A stretch of DNA of 64,000 nucleotides from an uncultured Bacteroidota bacterium (GCA_903891085.1 CAITDJ010000084.1:39490-103489); one strand, 5' to 3'; shown: positions 44,838 through 54,196, counted from the stretch's first letter. The notes: generated by a model from the sequence alone, not told the origin. Translations and numbers: made by a program.

Positions 44838-45572
44838 TTACCAATCTTTTTCGCTTGTTGCTTTTGAGGAGGACTTTACCTTCTGATCATTCAGCTTTTC
44901 AAGTGTTTTCTTTTCTTCATTTTGCAAGGCCTGTAGCATGCGTTCAGCGTCTTCCTTCGAAAGTTGCTGTGGTTGTTTTTTCTGTTGTTGCTGCTGATCT
45001 TGTTTATCCTGATTTTGTTGCTGGTCTTTTTGCTGCTGATCGTTTTTCTGATCTTCTTTTTTCTGTTCGTCCTGCTTCTGATCCTTTTGTTCGTCCTGCT
45101 TTTTATCCTGGTCCTCATTATCCTGCTTTTGCTGCTGTTGCTGCTGAATCATTTTCTTTCGGGCATATTCAAGGTTGTACCGGGCATCTTCATTGTTTGG
45201 ATTTGTGCGCAAGGCTTTTTTAAAAGCATCAATACTCTCCTGATATTTCTCCTGACTCATCAGGCTATTTCCAAGATTGTAATGAGCATCTGACTCAATT
45301 TCAGGTGTTTTACTCATTTCAGCCACCTTTGAAAAATCATTGGTTGCCTGTTCAAAGTTTTTTTGTTGATAAATCGCACTCCCATGATTAAATACTGCCT
45401 TCTCATTCATTGGATTTTGATCCATCACCTTTTGGTAATTTACAGCAGCTTCATCATAAACACCTTTGTCGTATAGTTTATTGCCCTCACGAATCAGCTT
45501 CTTGTCGTTCTGAGCCAGTAAATGAAATCCAATCGTGAGGAATATTAAAACAAGTAATTTACCTTTCATCAT
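44838..45572 (-). CDS. batC: BatC: TPR protein with Gln/Lys/Asp-rich tail
   Basis: A 244-residue protein from the ATG at 45572 (MMKGKLLVLIFL), 4 nt after batB's stop; the in-frame codons before it are out of place because they would lie inside batB. A signal peptide (to ~20, LLAQ) is followed by TPR units at ~24-130 (LIREGNKLYDKGVYDEAAV, HYNLGNSLMSQEKYQESI). Residues 143-203 are a low-complexity stretch of Gln, Lys, Asp and Glu. The C-terminus is acidic-basic helical. BatC partners BatD/BatE-type proteins in the periplasm in the Bat model. The low-complexity stretch likely forms a flexible linker. Confidence 0.88.
   Translation of the reverse strand: MMKGKLLVLIFLTIGFHLLAQNDKKLIREGNKLYDKGVYDEAAVNYQKVMDQNPMNEKAVFNHGSAIYQQKNFEQATNDFSKVAEMSKTPEIESDAHYNLGNSLMSQEKYQESIDAFKKALRTNPNNEDARYNLEYARKKMIQQQQQQKQDNEDQDKKQDEQKDQKQDEQKKEDQKNDQQQKDQQQNQDKQDQQQQQKKQPQQLSKEDAERMLQALQNEEKKTLEKLNDQKVKSSSKATSEKDW
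44964..45146 (-). repeat. Coding low-complexity tract in batC (Gln/Lys/Asp-rich)
   Basis: About 61 codons dominated by CAG/CAA, AAA/AAG and GAT/GAC encode the tail of BatC (residues 143-203). The DNA shows irregular runs of TTG/CTG and TTT on the plus strand. Such tracts can vary in length by slippage, but no perfect microsatellite unit is present here. Confidence 0.7.
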
Positions 45573-45576
45573 CGTT

Positions 45577-46620
45577 TCATTTTTTCCAAAGGTTAATTTT
45601 TGATTCCCAATTTCTTTTTCGGGCTGTGGTAAACAATTCAACAACAAGAAACAGGATGGCCAATAAGATAAACCACTGAAACCTGTCTTCATAATCAGTA
45701 AATATTTTCGAATCAATCTCGGATTTTTCCAGTTTATTGATTTCGCTGAAAATTGTTTCGAGCCCCGAACGGGTATTGTTGGCACGAACATAGGAACCAT
45801 TCCCCGATTGGGCGATCTTTTGTAACATATCTTCATTCAGTTTGGTCACAACAGTGTTTCCATTCCTATCTTTTCTGAATCCGGTTTTCTTACCATACTC
45901 GTTCAATATAGGTATCGGGGCACCTTCTGCCAATCCCATTCCAATAGTGAAAACATTGATTCCGGCTTTACTTGCTTCCTTTGCCAGATCAGCAGCATTT
46001 TCCTCATGGTCCTCACCATCTGAAATAATTACAATGGCTTTATTACGATTGTTCTGATCGAACGACTTCATGGCTATCTCAATGGCCTCGCCAATGGCAG
46101 TACCTTGCGATGGAACAATTTCTGTATTGATTGTTGACAAAAACAAACGGGCTGCCGCATAATCAGTTGTGATGGGCAACTGAATATAGGCTTTGCCTGC
46201 AAAAACAATAATTCCGATACGGTCGCCTTCCAGTTTATCAATCAACCGTGAGATAGCTTGTTTTGATCGTTCTAGCCTGTTTGGGGCAATATCTTCGGCC
46301 ATCATTGAATTAGAAACGTCGATAGCAATGAAGATATCGATTCCTTCACGCTTCACTTCTTCCATACGGGCACCAGATTGCAGGTTAGCGAGACTCAGAA
46401 TCACTGCACCGATTGCAAACATGAATAAAATTAATTTAATCCACTGTCTGCCAATGGATTTCAACGGGACCAACGCTTTTACAAACTCCTGATCTGCAAA
46501 ACGAAGCATCGATTTCTTCTGCAAATGCAACACGAAAAAATACGCGAGTATCAGCAGTGGAATCAGCAACATAGCATATAAAAACACAGGCCTTTCAAAT
46601 CTTAATATTTCGTTCTCCAT
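45577..46620 (-). CDS. batB: BatB: membrane VWA-domain protein
   Basis: A 347-residue protein. Two transmembrane helices near 13-33 and 61-80 precede a von Willebrand factor A domain (~92-310), and a third helix lies near 318-338. The metal-ion-dependent adhesion site is complete: DVSNS (Asp101-Ser105) and the later DGTAIG-like GTAIGEAIE and ISDGED segments. VWA proteins bind partners through Mg2+. In the Bat system BatA and BatB are paralogous VWA proteins working with the MoxR ATPase. It is 11 nt downstream of batA. Confidence 0.92.
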   Translation of the reverse strand: MENEILRFERPVFLYAMLLIPLLILAYFFVLHLQKKSMLRFADQEFVKALVPLKSIGRQWIKLILFMFAIGAVILSLANLQSGARMEEVKREGIDIFIAIDVSNSMMAEDIAPNRLERSKQAISRLIDKLEGDRIGIIVFAGKAYIQLPITTDYAAARLFLSTINTEIVPSQGTAIGEAIEIAMKSFDQNNRNKAIVIISDGEDHEENAADLAKEASKAGINVFTIGMGLAEGAPIPILNEYGKKTGFRKDRNGNTVVTKLNEDMLQKIAQSGNGSYVRANNTRSGLETIFSEINKLEKSEIDSKIFTDYEDRFQWFILLAILFLVVELFTTARKRNWESKINLWKK

Positions 46621-46631
46621 CTTTCCGGTTT

Positions 46632-47627
46632 TTAAGTAATTGATCTGAACCAGGTGTTACGAAGCAAAAATTCGACCAGAAGGATACCCAACGCGAGTAA
46701 TGCCCAGGGCAGGTATTCTTCATGCTTGCGTTTGAACTCGGTAACATCAATTTTCGATCTTTCGAGTTTGTCGATTTCCTTATATATTTCGGCAAGTTTT
46801 TGGTTTGATGTGGCTCTGAAATATTTGCCATCAGTTTTTTGCGCGATGTTTTGCAACAATGGTTCATCTATTTCAACCTGCATATCGCGTAATTGTATTC
46901 CAAAAGGTGTTTGTACCGGATAGGGTGCGGTTCCGTATGTTCCAACACCAATTGTATATACCCTGATCCCAAAAACTTTTGCAATCTCAGCTGCTGTGAT
47001 TGGGTCAACTGCACCGGCATTGTTCTCACCATCGGTGAGCAAAATAACTACTTTTGAAATGGCTTTGCTATCCTTAAGACGTGTTACTGCCGTTGCCAGG
47101 CCATCACCAATAGCGGTTCCATCTTCGATCATTCCACTTTTTATACCACTGAACATATTCAACAAAATAGCATGGTCAGTCGTCAGTGGAACCTGTGTAA
47201 ATGTCTCACCGCTGAAAATAACGAGACCCATGCGGTCGTCCGGACGACCCTCGATAAAATCGGCAGCTACAATTTTTGATGCTTCGAGTCTGTCGGGCTG
47301 CAGATCACGGGCTAACATACTTCCCGAAACATCGAGAGAAATGATGATATCAATTCCTTCAATTGTAATGTTTTGTCCGGATGAACTGCTTTGTGGCCTG
47401 GCGAGCGCAATGATTAAAGCAATCAGGGCCAACTGCCTTAAAAAGAATAAACTATGGCGTAAATAAACCCGCCAGCTTTTAGGGCCATGGTGAAACATAC
47501 TTGCATCAGAAGACTGCAGGTATGCCTGTTGCTTTGAATGGCGAAATACGTACCAAATCGTAAGTGGAATAATGGATAACAGCAGGTATAAATAGGTTGG
47601 ATTTGCAAAAACTATCTGGTCCATCAT
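46632..47627 (-). CDS. batA: BatA: membrane VWA-domain protein
   Basis: A 331-residue paralogue of BatB with the same layout: two N-terminal transmembrane helices (~10-28, ~60-78), VWA domain from ~90 with MIDAS DVSGS (Asp99-Ser103), DGTAIGDGLATA and LLTDGENN, and a C-terminal helix near 308-326. The start ATG overlaps the upstream stop in ATGA, with another ATG one codon later. Aerotolerance and pathogenesis links are known for the family in Bacteroides and spirochetes. The BatA/BatB pair and MoxR probably assemble at the inner membrane. Confidence 0.92.
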   Translation of the reverse strand: MMDQIVFANPTYLYLLLSIIPLTIWYVFRHSKQQAYLQSSDASMFHHGPKSWRVYLRHSLFFLRQLALIALIIALARPQSSSSGQNITIEGIDIIISLDVSGSMLARDLQPDRLEASKIVAADFIEGRPDDRMGLVIFSGETFTQVPLTTDHAILLNMFSGIKSGMIEDGTAIGDGLATAVTRLKDSKAISKVVILLTDGENNAGAVDPITAAEIAKVFGIRVYTIGVGTYGTAPYPVQTPFGIQLRDMQVEIDEPLLQNIAQKTDGKYFRATSNQKLAEIYKEIDKLERSKIDVTEFKRKHEEYLPWALLALGILLVEFLLRNTWFRSIT

Positions 47628-48616
47628 ACAGCCTCCTGATTTACAATTTCCTGAGAAATCAATGGTTCGGGGGACACAATCACCAATGAACGGCTTTCAT
47701 TTACAAAATCGACCAGATGATTCAAACTCAGGTCATTTTCCATGGCACCCGGGTTGGCTTTTGCAAATTTCACAAAATCAGCCAGATGTAACACTTCACT
47801 CAATTTTCCGATAGCTTCGGCATTGATATTCAATGGTTTGATGCCATCTAAAATTTCTTCTGTTGTCATTTCAACCGCGTTCACCCTAAATTGCTCTTCG
47901 ATATACCATCTCGTAATATCGGTCATTGCTGTGTAGTATTCCTTCACCTGGCCTATCTGCCATAACTTTTTATAGCGAAGTTCTTCAAGCTTCTCCAAGG
48001 CAATTAAATAAGGAGGAATTTGCGGTTTTGCAAACGCTTTTATGGCTGGCAGAATTTTTCTACGGCGTTTGATATACCAGAAAATTCCAAAAATAAGCAA
48101 TGCAAATGCAAGCAAAGCCAGTATCCATGGCAATATTTCCATGAAAGTAATTGGCTCTTTTACCGGACCTATAATGGGTTTGAACGCCTGTGTTGTATCA
48201 ACCGCAACAGTTACAACTGCAAAACTGACAGGATTTGATTCAGCGGTGAAATGTGCGGTATCGCCTTTCGGTTTAAACCTAAGTTGAATGGCTGAAATTG
48301 ACTTTCGGCCAGCATCAAATGATGTCAGAACAATTTTTTGTTTTAAATGGATATTTCCACTTTTGTCTAAGGGGATTTTTTCGACCTTACCCTGCGACAA
48401 TACTTCGATTTGACCGGGAAGCGAATCGGGCCAAACAGGCCATTCTACTTCGAAACCCTCGGGAGCTTTCAGATTCAGTTCATAAATCAGGTGCTGTCCG
48501 ATCAACATGGAGTCATTACTCAGGGTGCTAAGTGCTTCAACCGATTGAGATTGAATAGTATATGGAACAAAAGCTAAGTTAAATAAAAGAATAAGATAAA
48601 TGAATGTCCGTTTCAT
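47624..48616 (-). CDS. BatD-like/DUF4381-type membrane protein of the bat operon
   Basis: A 330-residue protein with signal sequence, a beta-rich extracytoplasmic domain (~25-155) and one transmembrane helix at ~162-182 followed by basic KRRRKILP. The cytoplasmic ~140 residues are helical (IALEKLEELRYKKLWQIGQVKEYY, DITRWYIEEQF). This is the family that lies between DUF58 and batA in Bacteroidota operons, sometimes annotated as BatD-like or DUF4381, and it may couple periplasmic Bat proteins to the cytoplasmic MoxR/DUF58 pair (inference). Its start overlaps the DUF58 stop by 1 nt (TAATG), and its stop overlaps batA (ATGA). Confidence 0.75.
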   Translation of the reverse strand: MKRTFIYLILLFNLAFVPYTIQSQSVEALSTLSNDSMLIGQHLIYELNLKAPEGFEVEWPVWPDSLPGQIEVLSQGKVEKIPLDKSGNIHLKQKIVLTSFDAGRKSISAIQLRFKPKGDTAHFTAESNPVSFAVVTVAVDTTQAFKPIIGPVKEPITFMEILPWILALLAFALLIFGIFWYIKRRRKILPAIKAFAKPQIPPYLIALEKLEELRYKKLWQIGQVKEYYTAMTDITRWYIEEQFRVNAVEMTTEEILDGIKPLNINAEAIGKLSEVLHLADFVKFAKANPGAMENDLSLNHLVDFVNESRSLVIVSPEPLISQEIVNQEAV

Positions 48617-49503
48617 TAGTGACGCGCCTCCCTTTTCTTAAAAAGTTTCATCAATGGTTTAACGTAATCATCATCGGTATAAATCAAAGCATTGTCCACG
48701 CCACTCTTTTTAAAAACAGAATTCAACTCTTCGGTCTTCTTCGAAATCCAATATTTATAGAATGCCCTGGCATCGCTACTCGATGTATCGACCCAATGCT
48801 GTTTACCGGTTTCGGCATCCTGAAATTTAACAAGCCCGATAGGTTGTAATTCGTTTTCCCGCCGGTCGGTAATACGCAGCGCAATCAAATCGTGCTTACG
48901 GGCTGCTATACGGATTGTCTGTTCGAATCCTTCGGTAATAAAATCGGAAATAATAAAAGCTGTTGAGCGCTTTTTTATGGCACTTGTTAAAAATCTCAAC
49001 CCTTCTGCAACATTGGTTTGCCGATGTGTCGGCTCAAATCCGATCACTTCACGAATAATCCTGAGGATATGGCTGGTTCCTTTCTTTGGAGGAATAAACT
49101 TCTCCACCTGATCGCTGAAAAAAATTACGCCAACCTTGTCGTTATTTTGAATGGCTGAAAACGCCAAAACAGCCGCCAACTCGGCAACAAGCATCTTCTT
49201 TAATTGCTTCACCGTACCAAATTCGTTCGAACCTGAAACATCAATCACCAACATCACCGTAAGTTCACGTTCTTCTTCAAATATTTTGATATAAGGGTGG
49301 TTGAAGCGAGCCGTAACATTCCAGTCGATATTACGGATATCATCACCATATTGATATTCGCGCACTTCGCTGAATGCCATACCGCGTCCCTTAAAGGCAC
49401 TATGGTATTGACCTGAGAAAATCTGGTTCGACAAGCCGCGGGTTTTAATCTCGATTTTGCGAACTTTCTTAAAAATATCTGCCGAATCTACTATATTCAA
49501 CAT
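48616..49503 (-). CDS. DUF58 protein (VWA-like, MoxR partner)
   Basis: A 295-residue soluble protein. The N-terminal ~80 residues carry the DUF58 signature (FKGRGMAFSEVREYQYGDD and IRNIDWNVTARF), and a VWA-like domain follows with DVSGS (Asp88-Ser92). DUF58 proteins lie next to MoxR ATPases in nearly all bacteria and are thought to be adaptors or substrates. No transmembrane helix is seen. It is the second gene of the bat operon, 122 nt after moxR, and overlaps the next gene by 1 nt. Confidence 0.9.
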   Translation of the reverse strand: MLNIVDSADIFKKVRKIEIKTRGLSNQIFSGQYHSAFKGRGMAFSEVREYQYGDDIRNIDWNVTARFNHPYIKIFEEERELTVMLVIDVSGSNEFGTVKQLKKMLVAELAAVLAFSAIQNNDKVGVIFFSDQVEKFIPPKKGTSHILRIIREVIGFEPTHRQTNVAEGLRFLTSAIKKRSTAFIISDFITEGFEQTIRIAARKHDLIALRITDRRENELQPIGLVKFQDAETGKQHWVDTSSSDARAFYKYWISKKTEELNSVFKKSGVDNALIYTDDDYVKPLMKLFKKREARH

Positions 49504-49625
49504 GCTAACTATCCAAATTATTACAGTTTAACCTCATTCGTATTGAAACCGACACAGCAGTAGGATAAATTCCATTTATCATTTCATGCAAGTATCGGTG
49601 AATCCCTGCTTTAACCTTTTAACTT

Positions 49626-50618
49626 CTAAGGCACTTCGATGGTATTCAATATCTCGTTAATAATTTCCTCACTTGTAATATTTTCAGCTTCAGCCTCATA
49701 GGTAAGTCCAATACGGTGGCGTAATACATCATGGGCAACCGCACGTACGTCTTCCGGAATAACATAGCCGCGGCGTTTGATAAAGGCAAAAGCCTTTGCA
49801 GCCAAAGCCAGGTTGATGCTTGCGCGCGGGGAACCTCCGAACGAAATCAAACCTTCAAATCGTTTCAGGCGGTATTGCCCCGGATACCGGGATGCAAAAA
49901 CAATGTCAGTAATATAATTTTCTATTTTTTCGTCGAGATAAACTTCACGGGCAACAGCGCGTGCCTTAATAATATCATCAATAGAAATAACACTCATGGT
50001 GTGCGCGATCTCATTGGTAATATTCTGACGCATGATCAGTTTCTCTTCTTCTTTTTTTGGATAACTGATAACCACTTTCAGCATAAAACGATCCACCTGC
50101 GCCTCCGGAAGCGGATAGGTTCCTTCCTGTTCGATCGGGTTTTGGGTAGCCATAACCAGGAACGGATCGGGTAGTTTGAAAGTGTGATCACCGATGGTAA
50201 CCTGTCGCTCCTGCATGGCCTCGAGCAAAGCACTCTGCACCTTGGCAGGCGAGCGGTTGATTTCGTCAGCCAAAATGAAATTGGCGAAGATGGGCCCTTT
50301 GCGGACGACAAACTCCTCTTTTTTCTGGCTATAAATCAACGTACCTATTAAGTCGGCAGGCAACAAATCGGGGGTAAACTGGATTCGGCTGAAATCGGCT
50401 TTAATCACATTGGCAAGTGACTTGATCGCCAATGTTTTTGCCAGTCCAGGCACTCCTTCGAGCAGGATATGGCCATTGGCAAGTAATCCAATTAACAAGC
50501 GTTCGGTCATCGATTTCTGACCAACAATTACCTTGTTCATTTCCATATTCACGAGGTCGATAAACTGACTTTCGCGTTGAATACGTTCATTCAATTCTCT
50601 GATATCTGTTGTAATCAT
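49626..50618 (-). CDS. MoxR-family AAA+ ATPase
   Basis: A 330-residue AAA+ ATPase from the ATG at 50618; the frame is open 17 codons upstream, but MITTDIREL gives the usual N-terminus. Walker A GVPGLAKT is at 55-62 and Walker B ILADEINR with the [18 protein letters not shown] sensor follows, plus the lid domain. MoxR ATPases act as chaperone-like machines that mature metalloenzymes or insert metal cofactors with VWA proteins. It is the first gene of the bat operon and has its own exact -7 motif upstream; it is divergent from lpxD. Confidence 0.95.
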   Translation of the reverse strand: MITTDIRELNERIQRESQFIDLVNMEMNKVIVGQKSMTERLLIGLLANGHILLEGVPGLAKTLAIKSLANVIKADFSRIQFTPDLLPADLIGTLIYSQKKEEFVVRKGPIFANFILADEINRSPAKVQSALLEAMQERQVTIGDHTFKLPDPFLVMATQNPIEQEGTYPLPEAQVDRFMLKVVISYPKKEEEKLIMRQNITNEIAHTMSVISIDDIIKARAVAREVYLDEKIENYITDIVFASRYPGQYRLKRFEGLISFGGSPRASINLALAAKAFAFIKRRGYVIPEDVRAVAHDVLRHRIGLTYEAEAENITSEEIINEILNTIEVP

Positions 50619-50646
50619 GGGTAAAAGATTAGCTATTTTTGGTTCG

Positions 50647-50654
50647 CAAAGGTA
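50647..50654 (-). promoter_or_regulatory. Candidate -7 element for the bat operon
   Basis: TACCTTTG on the minus strand is a perfect match to TAnnTTTG, in the common TACCTTTG form, 28 nt before the moxR ATG. It lies in the 220-nt divergent region shared with lpxD. No good -33 match at the right distance. Confidence 0.45.
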
Positions 50655-50838
50655 TATAACCCCCATCATTTTACGCGTTAAAAAAAGTTAAAGGAAATTA
50701 ACAATGGTTAATGATTATGGGTTATTCAACAGTTTTAAAACTACTTATTAGTAATGATTTTACATTCAAATTATTACGCACAAAAACTATTAATTTGAGA
50801 ATTGTTGTATCTTGCATCATCAATTAATAACTATTAAT

Positions 50839-51873
50839 ATGGAGTTTAGTGCAGAACAAATAGCCAGCCTGCTAGGCGGCATAGTAGAAGGAAACCCCAA
50901 CGTAAAGGTTTCAAACCTATCAAAGATTGAAGAAGGTACAGCAGGCACACTCAGTTTTTTGGCCAATCCAAAATACACCCATTATATTTACGCAACAGAT
51001 GCTTCCATTGTGATTGTAAGCGAGACCTTTGTTGCTGAGAAGCCAGTAAAATCAACATTAATCCGGGTACCTGATGCCTATTCAGCTTTCGCCCAACTGC
51101 TCGAAATTTATCAGAAATACAAAAATGATAAAAGTGGGGTGAGTTCATTGGCTTTTATTGCTTCGTCTGCAGCGTACGGTGATGACTTTTATGCCGGTGA
51201 GTTTGCCTCGATAGGCGAAAGAGTTGTCATAGGAAACAATGTAAAAATTTATCCTCAGGCCTATATTGGCGATGATTGCACTATTGGTGACGACACCATT
51301 ATTTTTCCGGGAGCCAAACTGTATGCAGGGACGGTTGTTGGTAAAAGTTGTACTATCCATGCAGGCGTGGTGATTGGCAGTGATGGCTTCGGATTTGCAC
51401 CACAGGCAGATAATCAGTATAAAAAAGTTCCTCAAACAGGGAATGTGGTGCTCGAAGATTTCGTAGAAATAGGTGCAAATACAACAATAGACAAAGCCAC
51501 ATTGGGTTCTACAATCATCCGTAAGGGTGTTAAACTCGACAACCTGATTCAGGTCGCACATAATGTTGAAATTGGTGAAAACACAGTGATTGCCGCATTG
51601 ACAGGTGTAAGTGGTTCAACAAAGATCGGAAAACATTGTATGATAGGTGGTCAGGTTGGTCTTGCAGGGCATCTTACCATTGCTGATGGAGTGAAACTTG
51701 CTGCCCAATCAGGGGTGGCTTCAAGTTTAAAAGAGGAAAACCAGATTTGGATGGGATCTCCGGTTGTCCCCATTGCAGAAGCCAAGCGCACATTTATTCA
51801 TATGAGGCGATTAGATCAGTTATCAAAAAGGGTGCAGGAGCTTGAAAATAAGCTGGCTAAGCTATCCGAATGA
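50839..51873 (+). CDS. lpxD: UDP-3-O-acylglucosamine N-acyltransferase
   Basis: A 344-residue acyltransferase from the ATG at 50839 ([14 protein letters not shown]); nine upstream in-frame codons have no ATG of their own and are left out. It adds the second acyl chain in lipid A synthesis using acyl-ACP. An N-terminal uridine-binding domain (~1-100, with [20 protein letters not shown]) precedes a left-handed beta-helix of hexapeptide repeats ([19 protein letters not shown] and others) with the catalytic His in [11 protein letters not shown] helical C-terminus completes the trimer. It is the first gene of the lipid A operon. Confidence 0.95.
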   Translation: MEFSAEQIASLLGGIVEGNPNVKVSNLSKIEEGTAGTLSFLANPKYTHYIYATDASIVIVSETFVAEKPVKSTLIRVPDAYSAFAQLLEIYQKYKNDKSGVSSLAFIASSAAYGDDFYAGEFASIGERVVIGNNVKIYPQAYIGDDCTIGDDTIIFPGAKLYAGTVVGKSCTIHAGVVIGSDGFGFAPQADNQYKKVPQTGNVVLEDFVEIGANTTIDKATLGSTIIRKGVKLDNLIQVAHNVEIGENTVIAALTGVSGSTKIGKHCMIGGQVGLAGHLTIADGVKLAAQSGVASSLKEENQIWMGSPVVPIAEAKRTFIHMRRLDQLSKRVQELENKLAKLSE

Positions 51874-51953
51874 ATTTTTGATCCCGTGAATAGTAATTGT
51901 TTTACTTTTGTCGGCTGGATTAAAGAAAATACTATTTCATTCAATACATCAAT

Positions 51954-52871
51954 ATGATTGAATACCAACATACACTAAAGTCATCAGTTAGTGTTCAGGG
52001 AACAGGCTTACATACAGGTCAGTATGGAACAATCACCTTTGTTCCCGCACCACCAAACCATGGCATTAAGTTTAAACGCATCGATTTACCCGGTCATCCG
52101 ATTGTAGAAGCGTTGGTCGAAAATGTAGTTGATACCTCACGAGGAACAACCCTTCATAAAAACGGTGCTACCATTTATACGATGGAACATGCATTGGCCG
52201 CGCTTACAGGATTAGGTATTGATAATGTGCTTATTGAACTGGACGTTGAAGAAATTCCAATTCTTGACGGCAGCTCAAGGCAATTTGTAGATGCATTTGA
52301 ACAAGTTGGTTATATTGCCCAGGATACCGAAAGAGAATACCTTATCATTGATAAAGAAATCCGGTTTGTGGATAAGGAAAAGGGCAGTGAAATGATCATT
52401 ACACCATGCGACGCCTATAAAATCGATGTGAAAATCGATTATGGAACTGAAGTACTGAACATTCAATTTGCTGAATTACATAACATTACAGATTTCAAAA
52501 AAGAGATTTCACCTTGCCGTACTTTCGTTTTTCTGCACGAACTCGAGTTTTTACTAAAGAATAATCTTGTGAAAGGTGGTGATTTAAGCAATGCCATTGT
52601 TTTTGTAAACCGGAAGGTGAGCCAGGAAGAACTCGACCGTTTGGCAGAACTTTTTCATAAACCTAAGGTAAAAGTGAAGGATGAAGGGATATTGAATAAC
52701 CTTGACCTGCATTTTGATAACGAACCTGCCCGACACAAATTGCTTGATGTTATGGGCGACCTTACCCTGATTGGAAAGCCTTTAAAGGGACATATAACTG
52801 CAATCAGACCAGGTCATTATGCAAATACAGAATTAGCGAAATTGATAAAACAACAAATAAAAAATCAGTGA
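51954..52871 (+). CDS. lpxC: UDP-3-O-acyl-N-acetylglucosamine deacetylase (separate from FabZ)
   Basis: The 305-residue Zn2+ enzyme removes the acetyl group in the committed step of lipid A synthesis. Zinc ligands match E. coli: His79 (TMEHALAAL), His261 and Asp265 (RHKLLDVMGD), with catalytic His280 (GHITAI). In most Bacteroidota LpxC is fused to FabZ as one ~460-residue protein; here a TGA at 52869-52871 ends it, and fabZ starts one nucleotide later in another frame. The 305 residues equal the length of free-standing LpxC, so the domain is complete. Because fabZ begins in the next codon, the two are surely translated from the same mRNA. In E. coli LpxC is degraded by FtsH, whose gene lies near the other end of this window; that link is not shown here. 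Confidence 0.95.
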   Translation: MIEYQHTLKSSVSVQGTGLHTGQYGTITFVPAPPNHGIKFKRIDLPGHPIVEALVENVVDTSRGTTLHKNGATIYTMEHALAALTGLGIDNVLIELDVEEIPILDGSSRQFVDAFEQVGYIAQDTEREYLIIDKEIRFVDKEKGSEMIITPCDAYKIDVKIDYGTEVLNIQFAELHNITDFKKEISPCRTFVFLHELEFLLKNNLVKGGDLSNAIVFVNRKVSQEELDRLAELFHKPKVKVKDEGILNNLDLHFDNEPARHKLLDVMGDLTLIGKPLKGHITAIRPGHYANTELAKLIKQQIKNQ

Positions 52872-52872
52872 T

Positions 52873-53346
52873 ATGATAAAATTACCTCCTTTTGATCTTT
52901 ACAAAGATCCGGTGTATGACATTATTAAGATTCAGAAGATTCTTCCACATCGCCCGCCGTTTTTATTGATCGATAAAATCATGGAGATTTCGGATGAGCA
53001 TATTGTGGGGGTGAAGAATGTGACGATGAACGAGCCGTTTTTTGTCGGGCATTTTCCACAGGAACCAGTGATGCCAGGTGTTTTAATTATTGAAGCGATG
53101 GCACAAACAGGTGGTATTTTCGTTCTTCACCCAGTGCCCGATCCCGAAAACTATATTACATATTTCCTGAAGATCGATGATGTTAAATTCCGTCATAAAG
53201 TAGTCCCCGGTGACACACTGGTTTTTGCCCTTGAACTTACTTCGCCTGTTCGGCGCGGTATTTGCAATATGCGTGGTGTAGCCTACGTTGGCAACAAAAT
53301 TGTAACCGAAGGTACACTCATGGCTCAGATCGCAAAAAAACATTAA
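52873..53346 (+). CDS. fabZ: 3-hydroxyacyl-ACP dehydratase FabZ
   Basis: The 157-residue hotdog-fold enzyme dehydrates (3R)-hydroxyacyl-ACP in fatty acid elongation. Active-site His60 (FFVGHFPQ) and Glu74 (VLIIEAMAQTGG) correspond to E. coli His54 and Glu68. The extra ~17 N-terminal residues (PPFDLYKDPVYDI before ILPHRPPFLL) are like the linker of LpxC-FabZ fusions. The ATG is one nucleotide after the lpxC TGA (TGATATG), so translation is coupled. FabZ competes with LpxA for the same hydroxyacyl-ACP, which explains the constant pairing with lpxC/lpxA. It precedes lpxA by 19 nt. Confidence 0.95.
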   Translation: MIKLPPFDLYKDPVYDIIKIQKILPHRPPFLLIDKIMEISDEHIVGVKNVTMNEPFFVGHFPQEPVMPGVLIIEAMAQTGGIFVLHPVPDPENYITYFLKIDDVKFRHKVVPGDTLVFALELTSPVRRGICNMRGVAYVGNKIVTEGTLMAQIAKKH

Positions 53347-53365
53347 CCGGAAAATAACAAGATAT

Positions 53366-54160
53366 ATGAATCAACCCTTAGCATACGTTCATCCGCAGGC
53401 AAAATTAGCCAGCAATGTGGTAATCGAACCATTCGTTAATATCGAAAAAAACGTAATTGTTCAAGAAGGAACCTGGATAGGTTCAAATGTGACTATCATG
53501 GAAGGTGCCAGGATTGGTAAAAACTGCCGCATTTTTCCGGGAGCTGTCATTGCCGCCATCCCACAGGATTTAAAATATGCCAATGAAGAAACCATTGTGC
53601 GCATTGGAGATAACACCACTATTCGTGAATTTGTCACAATTAACAGAGGAACAAAAGCGAACTGGGAAACCGTTGTCGGCAACAACTGTTTATTGATGGC
53701 ATATGTGCATGTTGCCCATGACTGTATTATTGGCAACAATGTTATTCTTGCCAATGCCTGCACACTCGCCGGCCATATCCGCATTGATGATTGGGCGATT
53801 GTTGGAGGACTTGCTGCGGTGCATCAGTTTGTTCAGATCGGATCGCACACCATGATTTCAGGTGGAAGTCTGGTGCGAAAAGATGTACCACCCTATACAA
53901 AAGCTGGCCGCGAACCGCTATCCTATATAGGTGTAAATTCAATAGGATTGCGACGTCGTGGTTTTAGTGACGACCGGATCAATGCCATCCAGGATATATA
54001 CCGTACCTTATATCTCAGAGGCAAAAATGTCTCACAATCGATCAGCTATATCGAAGCCAATGTTCCCGCCTCTCCGGATCGCGATGAAATTCTAAATTTC
54101 ATTGCCAATTCAACACGAGGCATCATGAAAGGTTACGGAAAATCGAGAGAGAGAGAATAG
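53366..54160 (+). CDS. lpxA: UDP-N-acetylglucosamine acyltransferase
   Basis: The 264-residue enzyme transfers a 3-hydroxyacyl chain from ACP to UDP-GlcNAc, the first step of lipid A. It has a left-handed beta-helix of hexapeptides (VVIEPFVNIEKNVIV, IGDNTTIREFVTI) and the catalytic His118 in AYVHVAHDC (E. coli His125), GGLAAVHQFVQIG and SYIGVNSIGLRRRGF. A helical C-terminal part binds acyl-ACP. The ATG at 53366 is canonical. It ends the lpxD-lpxC-fabZ-lpxA operon and is convergent with an SDR gene. Confidence 0.96.
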   Translation: MNQPLAYVHPQAKLASNVVIEPFVNIEKNVIVQEGTWIGSNVTIMEGARIGKNCRIFPGAVIAAIPQDLKYANEETIVRIGDNTTIREFVTINRGTKANWETVVGNNCLLMAYVHVAHDCIIGNNVILANACTLAGHIRIDDWAIVGGLAAVHQFVQIGSHTMISGGSLVRKDVPPYTKAGREPLSYIGVNSIGLRRRGFSDDRINAIQDIYRTLYLRGKNVSQSISYIEANVPASPDRDEILNFIANSTRGIMKGYGKSRERE

Positions 54161-54196
54161 GTTTTATATAAGTTCCAATCAAAAGTTAAGAACTGA

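Noticed and set aside
44964..45293. Long plus-strand frame full of Leu, Ile and Val, resembling a membrane protein
   Set aside because: It is the antisense of the Gln/Lys/Asp-rich batC tail; CAG/CAA codons read backwards give Leu/Ile codons.
52857..52871. A slippery heptamer (A AAA AAT) two codons before the lpxC stop, which might fuse LpxC to FabZ by -1 frameshifting
   Set aside because: A -1 shift enters a frame that ends within four codons (TGA at 52874-52876); fabZ lies in the +1 frame. The heptamer cannot make a fusion.
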